In this document: one piece after another, positions 26,917 through 36,449 of the stretch
How positions within the stretch are numbered: the first letter of the stretch is position 1
How the letters are laid out: every line of letters begins with the position of its first letter
Position numbers and translations under genes: made by a program
Assembly: GCA_958295905.1 (NCBI GenBank)
Contig: OY282382.1
Span: 5,876,367 to 5,940,366 of the forward strand
Direction: 5' to 3'
DNA: 64,000 bases
From: an uncultured Vicinamibacterales bacterium
Lineage (GTDB): Bacteria > Acidobacteriota > Vicinamibacteria > Vicinamibacterales > UBA8438
The notes under the pieces: generated by a model
Database searches by the model: none
What the model saw: only the letters and a program-made list of their open reading frames with translations
What the model was told of the DNA's origin: nothing

Positions 26917-27927
26917 CTACTGACCGCCGCCCGCGGCCGTCGCCCGCTCCTCGGCGCGGGCGCCGGCGAGAATGCCCGGCATGGCGTAGTTGCCCTCGTG
27001 GCAGGCGTACTCGAAGATGGGGTCCTCGGTGCCGTCCAGCAGCAGCTCCACCGTCCACGGCCGCGTCCAGGTGTCGGGGTCGTTCAGCGTGATCTCGTGC
27101 CGGAGCACATCGGGGGCGATGCGCTCGAACCGCTCCACCAGGATCAGCCCGGCGGAGGCGCCGCTGTAGCGGCTGCGCGGGTCGTAGTTGCGGGTCTCGA
27201 CCACGAGGGTGTCCCCCTCCCAGCGCCCGCGCGAATTCCCCGCCCACTGCTGGATCTTCCCGTCGAGATGGGGGCGCCCGTCGAGCGGGATCGTCCGGGT
27301 GTGGTGCCCCATCTCCTGGATGATCGTGACCTGATCCTTCGTCTGGAAGATCTGGGAGTAGCTGTTGTAGCCGGATCCCATGTTGGGCACGCCCCAGAAC
27401 AGGCAGCGGTCGCCCAGGGTGCGGTCTTCCGGCCCGGCGGACCCCGTCGCCCCGAGGCCGCCGGCCTGCGCGGCGCGCCGCCGGGCCTCGGCCGCCCCGG
27501 TCAGCGGCGGGCGACGGCCGTTCGGGGGATCGATGATCAGCGAGGTGCGGTTGTCCAGCGTCCGCTCGACCAGCCAGAACGCGTTGTAATTGCCGGTGAC
27601 GACGTCGAAGTCCTGGAACTCGGCATTGCCCAGCGCCTGCTGAATCAGCCGATCGCCCAGCAGATCGCCGGCCTGCTCGGCGTCCCGGAACGCCTGGATG
27701 CGGGCGGTCAGATCGGCCAACTCTTCGTCAGTCAACGTCGCCTTCCCGCCGAACTGCTCGGGCCGCTCCATCGGCGTGGCGCTGTTGTTGGCCCAAATGC
27801 CCTGCAGATCGGGATGCCCGTCCGCGGTCCGGGGCGCCGTCCATCCCTCGGGAGCCTGCCCCGCCGCCGCGAGCGGCAGGGCCGCCAGCCCCATCACCAT
27901 CACCGCCGTGAGACTCTGCCTGCTCAT
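26917..27927 (-). CDS. Secreted conserved paralog family protein, copy 2 (complete)
   Basis: 336 residues; the only complete member in the window. Signal peptide (MSRQSLTAVMVMGLAALPLA) then GWTAPRTADGHPDLQGIWAN. Family blocks: LIIDPPNGRRPPL, DRCLFWGVPNM, VTIIQEMGHHTRTIPLDGRP, GRWEGDTLVVETRNYDPRS and the C-terminal EYACHEGNYAMPGILAGARA. Function unknown. The invariant Cys-His-Glu-Gly-Asn-Tyr segment and a repeated His-containing block could form a binding site; this is inference. AGGAG lies 9 nt before the ATG. It may be co-transcribed with the haem/propeller gene 131 bp downstream. Confidence 0.85.
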   Translation of the reverse strand: MSRQSLTAVMVMGLAALPLAAAGQAPEGWTAPRTADGHPDLQGIWANNSATPMERPEQFGGKATLTDEELADLTARIQAFRDAEQAGDLLGDRLIQQALGNAEFQDFDVVTGNYNAFWLVERTLDNRTSLIIDPPNGRRPPLTGAAEARRRAAQAGGLGATGSAGPEDRTLGDRCLFWGVPNMGSGYNSYSQIFQTKDQVTIIQEMGHHTRTIPLDGRPHLDGKIQQWAGNSRGRWEGDTLVVETRNYDPRSRYSGASAGLILVERFERIAPDVLRHEITLNDPDTWTRPWTVELLLDGTEDPIFEYACHEGNYAMPGILAGARAEERATAAGGGQ

Positions 27928-28093
27928 CACCGCTGCTCCTTGATACTTCCGTGTTTCTTCGATTTCGACTCCAACTGAACCCAGGCGCTGACGGCGTTCA
28001 CCTGCCGTGCGCCAAGTGCGCGACACCGTGGAAACGGACTGCGCCCGGGCGCAGTTGGCAACGCCATGTCGATCACCGTCCCCAGCCGCGACG

Positions 28094-28114
28094 CCCGGCG
28101 CCTCGGGCGCCGGG
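28094..28114 (-). terminator. Hairpin after ammonium transporter gene
   Basis: A perfect 9-bp stem (CCCGGCGCC / GGCGCCGGG) with a 3-nt loop, 34 bp beyond the amt stop codon. There is no T-run, so it may be a Rho-assisted or stabilising structure. Confidence 0.5.
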
Positions 28115-28147
28115 ACGGAGGCTTCTGCGACGCCTCACGACGCGGCG

Positions 28148-29422
<1,275 letters not shown>

Positions 29423-29566
29423 GTCTCCTCGTCCGTTCCTCCCCCGCCGCCGCGCCGGTGACTCGACACCGGAGGGGCGCGGGGATGCGGCGGCGGCGCC
29501 ACCCCCGCAGTGTCAGCGTGCTTCCGGCCCACCCCCGGCGGCGGCGCCGTTCGTCGGTGCGGACGC

Positions 29567-31150
29567 CTACTGTTCCGCCGTACGCGGCACGTCGCGCAGG
29601 CGCTCCTGCACGGTGCCGGGAATGCCGAGCCGCGTGTCCGCCCCGAGCCGCGCGAGGAGGGCGGCGGTCTCCGGCCAGCTCTGGAACTGGAACGACTGCT
29701 TCGACCCCTCGGCCATCCGGTAGGCGGTGCGGCCTCGGAAGTCGCGCGCGTCGATGTCGGCGCCCTGCGCCACCAGATACTCGACGACCTCGTTCAGCCC
29801 GCGGAACGCGGCCCCGTGCAGGGCCGTGAAGTCCGCCTCGTTGACGGCGTCGAGGTCCGCCCCCGCCTCGAGCAGAATTCGGACCGCCGCCTCCGCGCCG
29901 GGCGACCGGACCCCCCGCGGCTCCCGCGGCGTGTACGTCGACCGGCCGAGCCCGGCCGCGGCCATGAACGGCGTCGTCCCGTCGACGGTCGTCAGGTGCT
30001 GGTCGGCGCCCGCCGCGAGCAGCGCCTCGAGAATCGCGCCGCCGCGGGGGGTGTAGCTGTTTCCGCCGGACGGCAGGCGCGCGGGACGGTTCAGGTCGAA
30101 CGCCGCGACCCACAACGGGGTGGCGCCGCGCAGGTCGCCGGTGCCGCAGGCGAACGGCTCGAACGCGCCCTTCCGGGGGTAGCCGATGTAGTTCATGACC
30201 ATGGCCGACGTGGTGATGCGCCCGTTCGGGTCCGCCCCGCGGGCGAGCAACGCCTCGACGAGCCGCAGCCGGCGGTCCGAGTCGATGCCGGTCCGGCCGA
30301 ACCGGGCGTAGCGGTCGATGTCGTTGTGCCGGCGGTTCCAGTCGGTCAGCCAGGTGAAGATGCTGCCGGCGGCCGCGTGCAGCGCCGGCACGCCCGCCAT
30401 CGACCCGTTCGGATCGGCGCCGCGTTCGAGCAGGAACAGCGCGAACGCATCGTGGCCGGTGACGATGGCATAGGGCAGCGCGTGGGTGCCGTCGGTCCCC
30501 GTCTCGTCCGGGTGGACACCGGCCGCCAGGAGCATCTCGGCCATCGCGACGTCGCCGTTGCGGGCCGCGTAGAGCAATGGCGTGAACCCCTTGGCGGTCG
30601 ACGGGTGGGGGTCGGCGCCGGCGTCGAGCAGCGCCCGCGCCACCGCCGGATGCGCCCCGGCCACCGCCCACATCAGGGCCGTGCTCCGGGTCTCGCGGGT
30701 AACCGCATTGACGTTCGCGCCGCGCGCCAGCAGCGCGTCGACGACGGCCGCGCTGCCCGTCCGCGCCGCCGTCATCAACGGCGTCAGCCCGCTGACGCGG
30801 GCGGCGTCCGCGCCGGCGCCCGCCGCCAGCAGGCGTTCGACCATCGGCAGGCTGGCGTTCTCGGCCGCCCGATCGAGGGGGGTGACGCCGTGGTCGTCCG
30901 CCGCGTTCACGTCGGCGCCGGCCCGGATCAGCCGGCCGGCCATGTCCGGATCGTCCCAGTGGGCGGCCCACAACAGCGCCGTGGCCCCGTCGGCGCGCGA
31001 CGCGTTGACGTCGGCGCCAGCGTCGAGCAGAGCGCGCACCGCCTGCGCATCCTGGCCGGCGGCCGCATCGACGAGTCGGAGATCCTGGCCGGCGGCCACT
31101 CCCGCCGCCAGCAGCATCCACACGACGACGGTGACGGGCACTCGCTGCAT
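29567..31150 (-). CDS. Secreted ankyrin-repeat protein (527 aa), divergent paralog
   Basis: Signal peptide (TVVVWMLLAAGVAAG) then about eleven ankyrin repeats (DGATALLWAAHWDDPDMAGR, LTPLMTAARTGSAAVVDALL, FTPLLYAARNGDVAMAEMLL). Between the repeats lie longer conserved inserts such as NYIGYPRKGAFEPFACGTGD and a C-terminal DFRGRTAYRMAEGSKQSFQF. It is about 70% identical by eye to the gene at 31517, with which it is arranged head to head. GGAGAAGG sits directly before the ATG. A fair promoter lies at 31169-31197. Function unknown; protein-binding in the periplasm or outside the cell is inferred. Confidence 0.9.
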   Translation of the reverse strand: MQRVPVTVVVWMLLAAGVAAGQDLRLVDAAAGQDAQAVRALLDAGADVNASRADGATALLWAAHWDDPDMAGRLIRAGADVNAADDHGVTPLDRAAENASLPMVERLLAAGAGADAARVSGLTPLMTAARTGSAAVVDALLARGANVNAVTRETRSTALMWAVAGAHPAVARALLDAGADPHPSTAKGFTPLLYAARNGDVAMAEMLLAAGVHPDETGTDGTHALPYAIVTGHDAFALFLLERGADPNGSMAGVPALHAAAGSIFTWLTDWNRRHNDIDRYARFGRTGIDSDRRLRLVEALLARGADPNGRITTSAMVMNYIGYPRKGAFEPFACGTGDLRGATPLWVAAFDLNRPARLPSGGNSYTPRGGAILEALLAAGADQHLTTVDGTTPFMAAAGLGRSTYTPREPRGVRSPGAEAAVRILLEAGADLDAVNEADFTALHGAAFRGLNEVVEYLVAQGADIDARDFRGRTAYRMAEGSKQSFQFQSWPETAALLARLGADTRLGIPGTVQERLRDVPRTAEQ

Positions 31151-31168
31151 CGTCCTTCTCCAAGCGGC

Positions 31169-31197
31169 AGAATACGCCACGCGTTTCCCGTTGTCGA
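31169..31197 (-). promoter_or_regulatory. Sigma70-like promoter for the 29567-31150 ankyrin gene
   Basis: TCGACA and TATTCT spaced by exactly 17 bp on the minus strand, with the -10 about 19 nt before the ATG. The leader would be short and would just contain the GGAGAAGG ribosome site. Confidence 0.45.
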
Positions 31198-31405
31198 GTC
31201 GATACCGGCGAAAAATCGGGGCAGTATAGCAGTGAGGCTGCACCGCCGGTCGAATGCAGGGCCCCGGGGGGTGCACGTCAAATTCGTGACGTGACTGCCC
31301 GGGTGCCGTCAGGTTGGCGATTTCCGTACCGTTCTCGGCACCGAAGCCCTCCCGAACGGGCTTTTCTTGGGGCTTTGGCGCTTGGTGATCCATCGGGGAC
31401 CGGTT

Positions 31406-31439
31406 CCAGCGGCGGCGCCTCACTTTCTTGACGTGCACC
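31406..31439 (+). repeat. 34-bp dispersed repeat
   Basis: CCAGCGGCGGCGCCTCAC then TTTCTTGACGTGCACC recurs at 55884-55917 with three changes. A partial inverted copy (GGTGCACGTCAA) lies at 31270-31281. The 366-bp divergent gap 31151-31516 otherwise holds only promoters. Confidence 0.7.
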
Positions 31440-31516
31440 CGGTGCCGGGCCGCGGGTTGCACGGCATAATAGGATGCATGGTTCCCACGGACCGGCACGA
31501 ATCGAAGGAGAGAGAC

Positions 31517-33118
31517 ATGCGCGCCATCGTCGTCTGCCTGGTATCCCTGACCATCGCCGCCGGCGCCGCGCCCGCCGGCGCCGCGCCCGCCGGCGCCGGG
31601 CGGGCCGGGCAGGACCTGGGTCTGGTCGACGCGGTGGCGGCGCAGGATGCGGGCGCGGTCGAGGCGCTGCTGGACGGCGGCGCCGACGTGAACGCGCGGC
31701 GCTCCGACGGCGCGACCCCCCTGATCTGGGCCGCGCACTGGGACGACCTCGCCCTCGCCGAGCGGCTGCTGGAGGCGGGGGCGGACCCCAACGCGGCCGA
31801 CGACCACGGGGTGACGCCGCTGGAGCGGGCGGCCGAGAACGCCAGCCCCGCGATGGTCGAGCGGCTGCTGGACGGCGGCGCCGACGCCGGAGCGGCCCGG
31901 ACGAGCGGGCTCACGCCGTTGATGACGGCCGCGCGCACCGGCGCCGCCGCGATCGCGGAAGCGCTCATCGACCACGGCGCGGACGTGAACGCGGTCACCG
32001 CCGAGACCCGGAGCACCGCGCTGATGTGGGGACTCGCCGCGCCCCATCCCGAGGTCGTCCGCCTGCTGCTGGAACGCGGCGCGGACCCGACCATCGAGAC
32101 GACTGCCGGCTTCACGCCGCTGATGTTCGCGGCGCGCAACGGTGACGTCGCCATGGCCCGGGCCCTGATCGCGGCCGGGGTCGACGTCAACGCGCCCGGC
32201 GCCGACGGCACCCACGTGCTGCCGCTCGCGATCATCGCCGGTCAGGCCGAGTTCGCCCGGTTTCTGCTCGATCAGGGAGCCGATCCCAACCATCGGGCGG
32301 GCGGGGTCACCGCCCTGCACGCCGCCGCCGGCGGCGTATCCACCTGGCTGGCCGACTGGTACCGCCGGCACGGCCGGATCGGCGGTCGGCTCCGGGCGGA
32401 TGAACGGCTGGGGCTGGTCGAGGCCCTGCTCGCCCGCGGCGCCGACCCGAACGCCCGGATCACCGCCTGGGCGATGCTGATGTCCTATATCGGCTATCCC
32501 CGGAAAGGCGCGTTCGAGCCGTTCGCCCCCGGCACCGGAGATCTTCGCGGCGCCACCCCGTTGTGGGTGGCCGCGTTCGACCTGAACGGCGCCCCCAGCC
32601 AAGTCTTCAGCATCATGCCGAGCTTCACCGGCAGCAGCCCCGAGATTCTGACGCGGCTGCTCGACGCCGGCGCCGACCTGACCCTGACCACCGTCGACGG
32701 GACCACGCCGCTGATGGCGGCGGCCGGACTGGGCCGCGCCACCTATACGCCCCGCCAGCCCCGCGGCATCCGGTCACCGACGGCCGAGGCGGCGGTCCGC
32801 CGGCTGGTGAGCGCCGGCGCCGCCGTCAACGCGGTCAACGAGGCGGACTTCTCCGCGCTGCACGGCGCGACCTTCCGGGGCCTGAACGAGGTCATCGAGT
32901 ATCTGGTGGCCGAGGGCGCGGACATCGACGCGCGCGACTTCCGCGGCCGCACCGCCTACCGCATGGCGGAGGGCGCGAAGCAGTCGTTCCAGTTCCAGAG
33001 CTGGCCCGAGACCGCCGCGCTGCTCGCCCGCCTCGGCGCCGACACCAGCCTCGGGATTCCCGGCACGGTCCAGGAGCGCCTGCGCGACGTGCCGGTCGAG
33101 GGGGCCCCCGTTCCGTAA
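31517..33118 (+). CDS. Secreted ankyrin-repeat protein (533 aa), divergent paralog
   Basis: Signal peptide, with a duplicated GAAPAGAAPAGA stretch at its cleavage region, then ankyrin repeats parallel to those of the 29567 gene: DGATPLIWAAHWDDLALAER, TSGLTPLMTAARTGAAAIAE, FTPLMFAARNGDVAMARALI. The insert SYIGYPRKGAFEPFAPGTGD and the C-terminal AYRMAEGAKQSFQFQSWPET are shared almost exactly. AAGGAG lies just upstream of the ATG. The pair looks like an inverted gene duplication that has diverged. The 18-bp-unit repeat element begins 22 bp after its stop. Confidence 0.9.
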   Translation: MRAIVVCLVSLTIAAGAAPAGAAPAGAGRAGQDLGLVDAVAAQDAGAVEALLDGGADVNARRSDGATPLIWAAHWDDLALAERLLEAGADPNAADDHGVTPLERAAENASPAMVERLLDGGADAGAARTSGLTPLMTAARTGAAAIAEALIDHGADVNAVTAETRSTALMWGLAAPHPEVVRLLLERGADPTIETTAGFTPLMFAARNGDVAMARALIAAGVDVNAPGADGTHVLPLAIIAGQAEFARFLLDQGADPNHRAGGVTALHAAAGGVSTWLADWYRRHGRIGGRLRADERLGLVEALLARGADPNARITAWAMLMSYIGYPRKGAFEPFAPGTGDLRGATPLWVAAFDLNGAPSQVFSIMPSFTGSSPEILTRLLDAGADLTLTTVDGTTPLMAAAGLGRATYTPRQPRGIRSPTAEAAVRRLVSAGAAVNAVNEADFSALHGATFRGLNEVIEYLVAEGADIDARDFRGRTAYRMAEGAKQSFQFQSWPETAALLARLGADTSLGIPGTVQERLRDVPVEGAPVP

Positions 33119-33140
33119 CCCGGCGCTGCCCGCCCGCGGC

Positions 33141-33230
33141 GAACCCGCGCCCGCACCGGGAGCGGCGGGGGCGCCGGCGGGCTGAAGAGCGCCCGCGGGC
33201 AAAGAACGCCCGTGCCCGACCAGGCGTGAG
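33141..33230 (+). repeat. Dispersed element with one 18-bp unit
   Basis: Carries CGCACCGGGAGCGGCG, one GCGCCGGCGGGCTGAAGA unit, then AACGCCCGTGC and ACCAGGCGTGAG. The same order is found at 57395-57470 and, on the other strand, at 49622-50125, where the 18-bp unit is present 24 times. Confidence 0.75.
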
Positions 33231-33271
33231 GGACCCGTGAGGGCCTCCCTCAGTGTGGCAGGGAGGACGCA

Positions 33272-34126
33272 GTGACCGGCGCCGCCGATAGTCGCGTCCT
33301 GATCGTGGAGCGTCTCGTCCGCGCGTTGCTCGCGTGTGTCCTGTTCTTGACCGTGCTGTTCCTGTGGCGCCGGTGGCGCATACATGCCTGTCTGGCCCTG
33401 GTCCTCCCCCTGACGATGTACGCCGCCGTCTTCCACGGCCTGCTTGAGCACCGGCTGGAACGCCGGCGATTCGCCGTGGAGTACTATCTCGACGCCGATT
33501 CCACGCTCCGCGGATGGATTCGCGGCGGGTTCTGGCCGGTCGTCACCAGTCTGATCCTGGCCGCTCCGCTGACGGCGTTTCTGGCCGTCTTCGCAGCCCT
33601 CTCCCGCCCCAGCGACTGGTACTTCTTCGGCCTCGCCGCCCTGGTCTCACCATTGGTGTTCACCATGCTGGCGCGCTGGCCCGGCCGACACTTCCGACAG
33701 GACGTCGGGGAAGGTGCGCGACGCCTGGCGCCGGCGGACGTCCTCGCCGTGCGAATCGCGGGAATCCTGGTGTTCGCCGGCATCGCCGTCTCGTACTGGT
33801 ACGCCAACTACCACCTGATCGCGGTGCCCGACGGCATATTCCCCGGTTCGCTCGAACAGACGCTGGACGCGTTCGCGACACCCGCCGGATCGCAGTGCCG
33901 CCACGTGGAAAGTATCCTGTTGGTGGCGGCCCAGCTCGACGGTCTGGCCTGGTACTCGGCGGCGGCGGCAGCCTCGTCGGACTTGATGACCGAGGGCATG
34001 AAGGTCCTGTTGTGGGCCGGTTTCTTCGGGAAATCCGCCGCCGCCTTCGGAGGGTTCATCCAGGGACTGAACGGCTCGATCCTCCTCGCCTGCAAGACGG
34101 TGGGGCCCCTTCGGAAGGCTGGCTGA
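33272..34126 (+). CDS. Unknown polytopic membrane protein
   Basis: 284 residues. Five hydrophobic segments are visible: LVRALLACVLFLTVLFLW, ACLALVLPLTMYAAVFHGLL, VVTSLILAAPLTAFLAVFAA, FFGLAALVSPLVFTMLA and AGILVFAGIAVSYWYA. The C-terminal third (VAAQLDGLAWYSAAAAASSD and after) is less hydrophobic. I recognise no family. The GTG start has GGGAGGA at good spacing. Its stop overlaps the ATG of the next gene by one base (TGATG), so the two are coupled. Role unknown; it could be the membrane partner of the glycine-zipper protein. Confidence 0.72.
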   Translation: MTGAADSRVLIVERLVRALLACVLFLTVLFLWRRWRIHACLALVLPLTMYAAVFHGLLEHRLERRRFAVEYYLDADSTLRGWIRGGFWPVVTSLILAAPLTAFLAVFAALSRPSDWYFFGLAALVSPLVFTMLARWPGRHFRQDVGEGARRLAPADVLAVRIAGILVFAGIAVSYWYANYHLIAVPDGIFPGSLEQTLDAFATPAGSQCRHVESILLVAAQLDGLAWYSAAAAASSDLMTEGMKVLLWAGFFGKSAAAFGGFIQGLNGSILLACKTVGPLRKAG

Positions 34127-35286
34127 TGACCGGGAACCCGATGACCAACGCGGCGGCTTCGGAAACACGCCGGCCGAAGACCGGCATTCCCCGCGATCCG
34201 GCTGGCGGCCGGGACGGCGGCGCTCGGGCGAACTCGAAACCGATCGGCGCCGTGAGGTGCTTCTGGTGGACGATCGTCACGCTGATCTGCGTCACTCTCG
34301 TGTTGTCGATCATGGCGGCGGTCAATCAGTCTCGGGCATCCGACGCCCCGTTCCTCCTTCTTCCCGACCCGCCGGTCACGGACGGAGACGGCGAACCCGC
34401 GGATCCGCCGGCCGGATGCCTGACCGCCGAGGACCTGCGGCGGCGGGCCGAGCGCAGGGCGGGCCCCCTCCTGGAGCATCTTCTCCGCAGGCCGTTTCCG
34501 GCGACCGAAGAGGCCATCCGCAACCACATCGACTCGGCTTTTGAACCGGTGTATGAACAGATCCCCGCGTTTCTCGATTGGCACTATTCGATCGTCGGAC
34601 AATACACGCAGCTCGGCATGGCGGCGGTCGGACGACTGCAGCAGGAGATGGAGTCGCGGCTGTTCACGGGCATGCCGGACCGGATGCGACAGGCAGCCGC
34701 AGCCATCAACCTCGTGATGGAGACCGAGCTGCGCGACTCGATTGCGCAATGGCTGCGCAACGAAGGCCAGACCGTGAACCCCGAGTGCGAGGCGGGAATC
34801 GCGTACGCCGACATGTTGAACGAAGTGGTCCCGGATTCGATCCAACGCTTCCGCGCCTCCGTCGCGCCGTCGGGTGCCGCGGCGCTCGGCGCCGCAGCCG
34901 GCGGCAAGGCGGCGGTCACGGCCGTCGCCAAGGGCATGGGCAAGAAACTGGCGGCTTCCGCCTCGATCAAGACGGCCGGCAAGACGGTCACCAAGGTGCT
35001 CGGCACGGGGGGCGCGGCAGCGGTCGGAACCGCCGCGGGGGCTGTCCTCGGGCCGTTCGGCGCCATGATCGGCGCCGGGGTGGGAATCGCGGCGGGCGTG
35101 GCCGGGTGGTTGACGATAGACGGTGTCGTGGTGGGCGCCGACGAGTACCTCAACCGGGATGACCTCGAACGGGAGCTGACGGAGCTCGTGGACACCCAGA
35201 AGGCCGAAGTCGCGGAGTCGATATCGACGCGCTTCGAAGAGGCCAAGTCGGAGGCCCTCGAGAACGCAACCCCGTCGCAACTGTAG
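34126..35286 (+). CDS. Unknown membrane-anchored protein with glycine-zipper C-terminal region
   Basis: 386 residues. One transmembrane helix at about 45-66 (CFWWTIVTLICVTLVLSIMA), a soluble helical middle part (residues 95-240), then an alanine/glycine-rich stretch at about 290-330 with repeated small-residue spacing (GPFGAMIGAGVGIAAGVAGW), as in glycine zippers of pore-forming proteins. It ends in a charged helix (DDLERELTELVDTQKAEVAE). No family recognised. Starts on the last base of the upstream gene's stop. The zipper suggests membrane insertion or oligomerisation; toxin, effector or envelope-scaffold roles are all possible. Confidence 0.72.
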   Translation: MTGNPMTNAAASETRRPKTGIPRDPAGGRDGGARANSKPIGAVRCFWWTIVTLICVTLVLSIMAAVNQSRASDAPFLLLPDPPVTDGDGEPADPPAGCLTAEDLRRRAERRAGPLLEHLLRRPFPATEEAIRNHIDSAFEPVYEQIPAFLDWHYSIVGQYTQLGMAAVGRLQQEMESRLFTGMPDRMRQAAAAINLVMETELRDSIAQWLRNEGQTVNPECEAGIAYADMLNEVVPDSIQRFRASVAPSGAAALGAAAGGKAAVTAVAKGMGKKLAASASIKTAGKTVTKVLGTGGAAAVGTAAGAVLGPFGAMIGAGVGIAAGVAGWLTIDGVVVGADEYLNRDDLERELTELVDTQKAEVAESISTRFEEAKSEALENATPSQL

Positions 35287-35377
35287 ACTGTCCGAGGAAT
35301 CGGGTCATCGTCGCGCGCACATCTCGTCGATACCTCTCCCGCACGCGCGCCGGCGGGGGAAGGCTGGAGGAATCGTC

Positions 35378-36244
35378 TTGGGCCTTGTCGAAACCGCCGC
35401 CGACCCGTGGGGACGCTCGGTGCTGACCCATGTCGCGTGGAACGTCCTGTGGGTGTCGATCTTCGTCTTCATCACCTTTCTGGTCGCGCACGCGTCCTAC
35501 GTCATCCTGTCGGCGCACCGGGTTCGCGCCAAGCGGGAGACGGACGCCCTCGAAGCGAAACACACCGGCCTGCCGAAGCGGATCAAGCGGCATTCGTTCA
35601 TGGCGCGGCTCTTCCACTGGGTCATGGCCGGGTCGGTCTTCACGTTGCTCGGGACCGCATTCTTCCCGATCATGGGGTGGCAGTTCGATTGGGTCGGCAT
35701 TCACTACACGGCCGGCCTGGTGCTGACCGGGGCCATCGTCTTCCACATCTTCCACACGACGTTCTTCCTCGACTTCTGGTCGATCTGGGTGGGCCCGAAG
35801 GACATCCCGGAGTTCAAGGCCGAGGTCATGCGCGAGGCGGGTCACGATGTGGCGGGGCCGCATCCGGCCAAGTACCCGATCGGCAACCGCCTGTATCACC
35901 TGGTGCTGACGTTCGTCGGGTGCACGGTGAGCCTGACCGGCATGGTGATGCTGTGGCGCATGGGCACGCCGTTCATCACCCCCAACCCCTACATCCTCGG
36001 CGAGGGCGCCTGGGGCTGGATCTACGTCTTCCACGGCATGACCGGCCTCTCCCTGGCCGGGCTGAGCCTTGCCCACATCATCTTCGGCGCGCGCCCGAAG
36101 AACTGGTGGCTGACCCGATCGATGATCGTCGGCTCGGTCTCGCGGCGCGAGTACCTGGAGCACCACGAGCCGGCGCGGTGGCCGATCCGGGTCCGAGCGG
36201 CGGCCGCGTCGGACAGCGCAGCGCCGGAGACCGGCGACGCCTAG
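35378..36244 (+). CDS. Di-haem cytochrome b (formate dehydrogenase gamma/cytochrome b561-like)
   Basis: 288 residues with four transmembrane helices. Candidate haem-ligand histidines fall in helices: RLFHWVMAGSVFTLLG, IHYTAGLVLTGAIVFHIFH, YHLVLTFVGCTVSLTG and FHGMTGLSLAGLSLAHIIFG, the pattern of FdoI/FdnI-type membrane anchors that pass electrons to or from quinone. The TTG start has GGAGG 7 nt upstream; no ATG fits the N-terminal helix. No formate dehydrogenase or other catalytic subunit is adjacent, so the partner is elsewhere or different. Confidence 0.8.
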   Translation: MGLVETAADPWGRSVLTHVAWNVLWVSIFVFITFLVAHASYVILSAHRVRAKRETDALEAKHTGLPKRIKRHSFMARLFHWVMAGSVFTLLGTAFFPIMGWQFDWVGIHYTAGLVLTGAIVFHIFHTTFFLDFWSIWVGPKDIPEFKAEVMREAGHDVAGPHPAKYPIGNRLYHLVLTFVGCTVSLTGMVMLWRMGTPFITPNPYILGEGAWGWIYVFHGMTGLSLAGLSLAHIIFGARPKNWWLTRSMIVGSVSRREYLEHHEPARWPIRVRAAAASDSAAPETGDA

Positions 36245-36449
36245 CAGCTAAGCTAACGGCCTGTCAGATTCATAATTCCAGAATAGACGGACTTGTGTTC
36301 ACAGCGCGCATCGTCGATCTTCATCTGCCGGTCGACACCGCGCTGCGTGCCGTCGGTGTCGGTGGACACGCCGGCACTTCGTCGTGCAGCGTCCCGAGGT
36401 CGCCGACGTCGGCGGTTCTTCTCAAGAATCGTCGCAGGAGGTGTCGGAG

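Noticed and set aside
31151-32602. Upstream extension of the minus-strand ankyrin frame across the divergent paralog
   Set aside because: The extension is antisense to the 31517 gene; the ATG at 31150 has a ribosome site, signal peptide and promoter.
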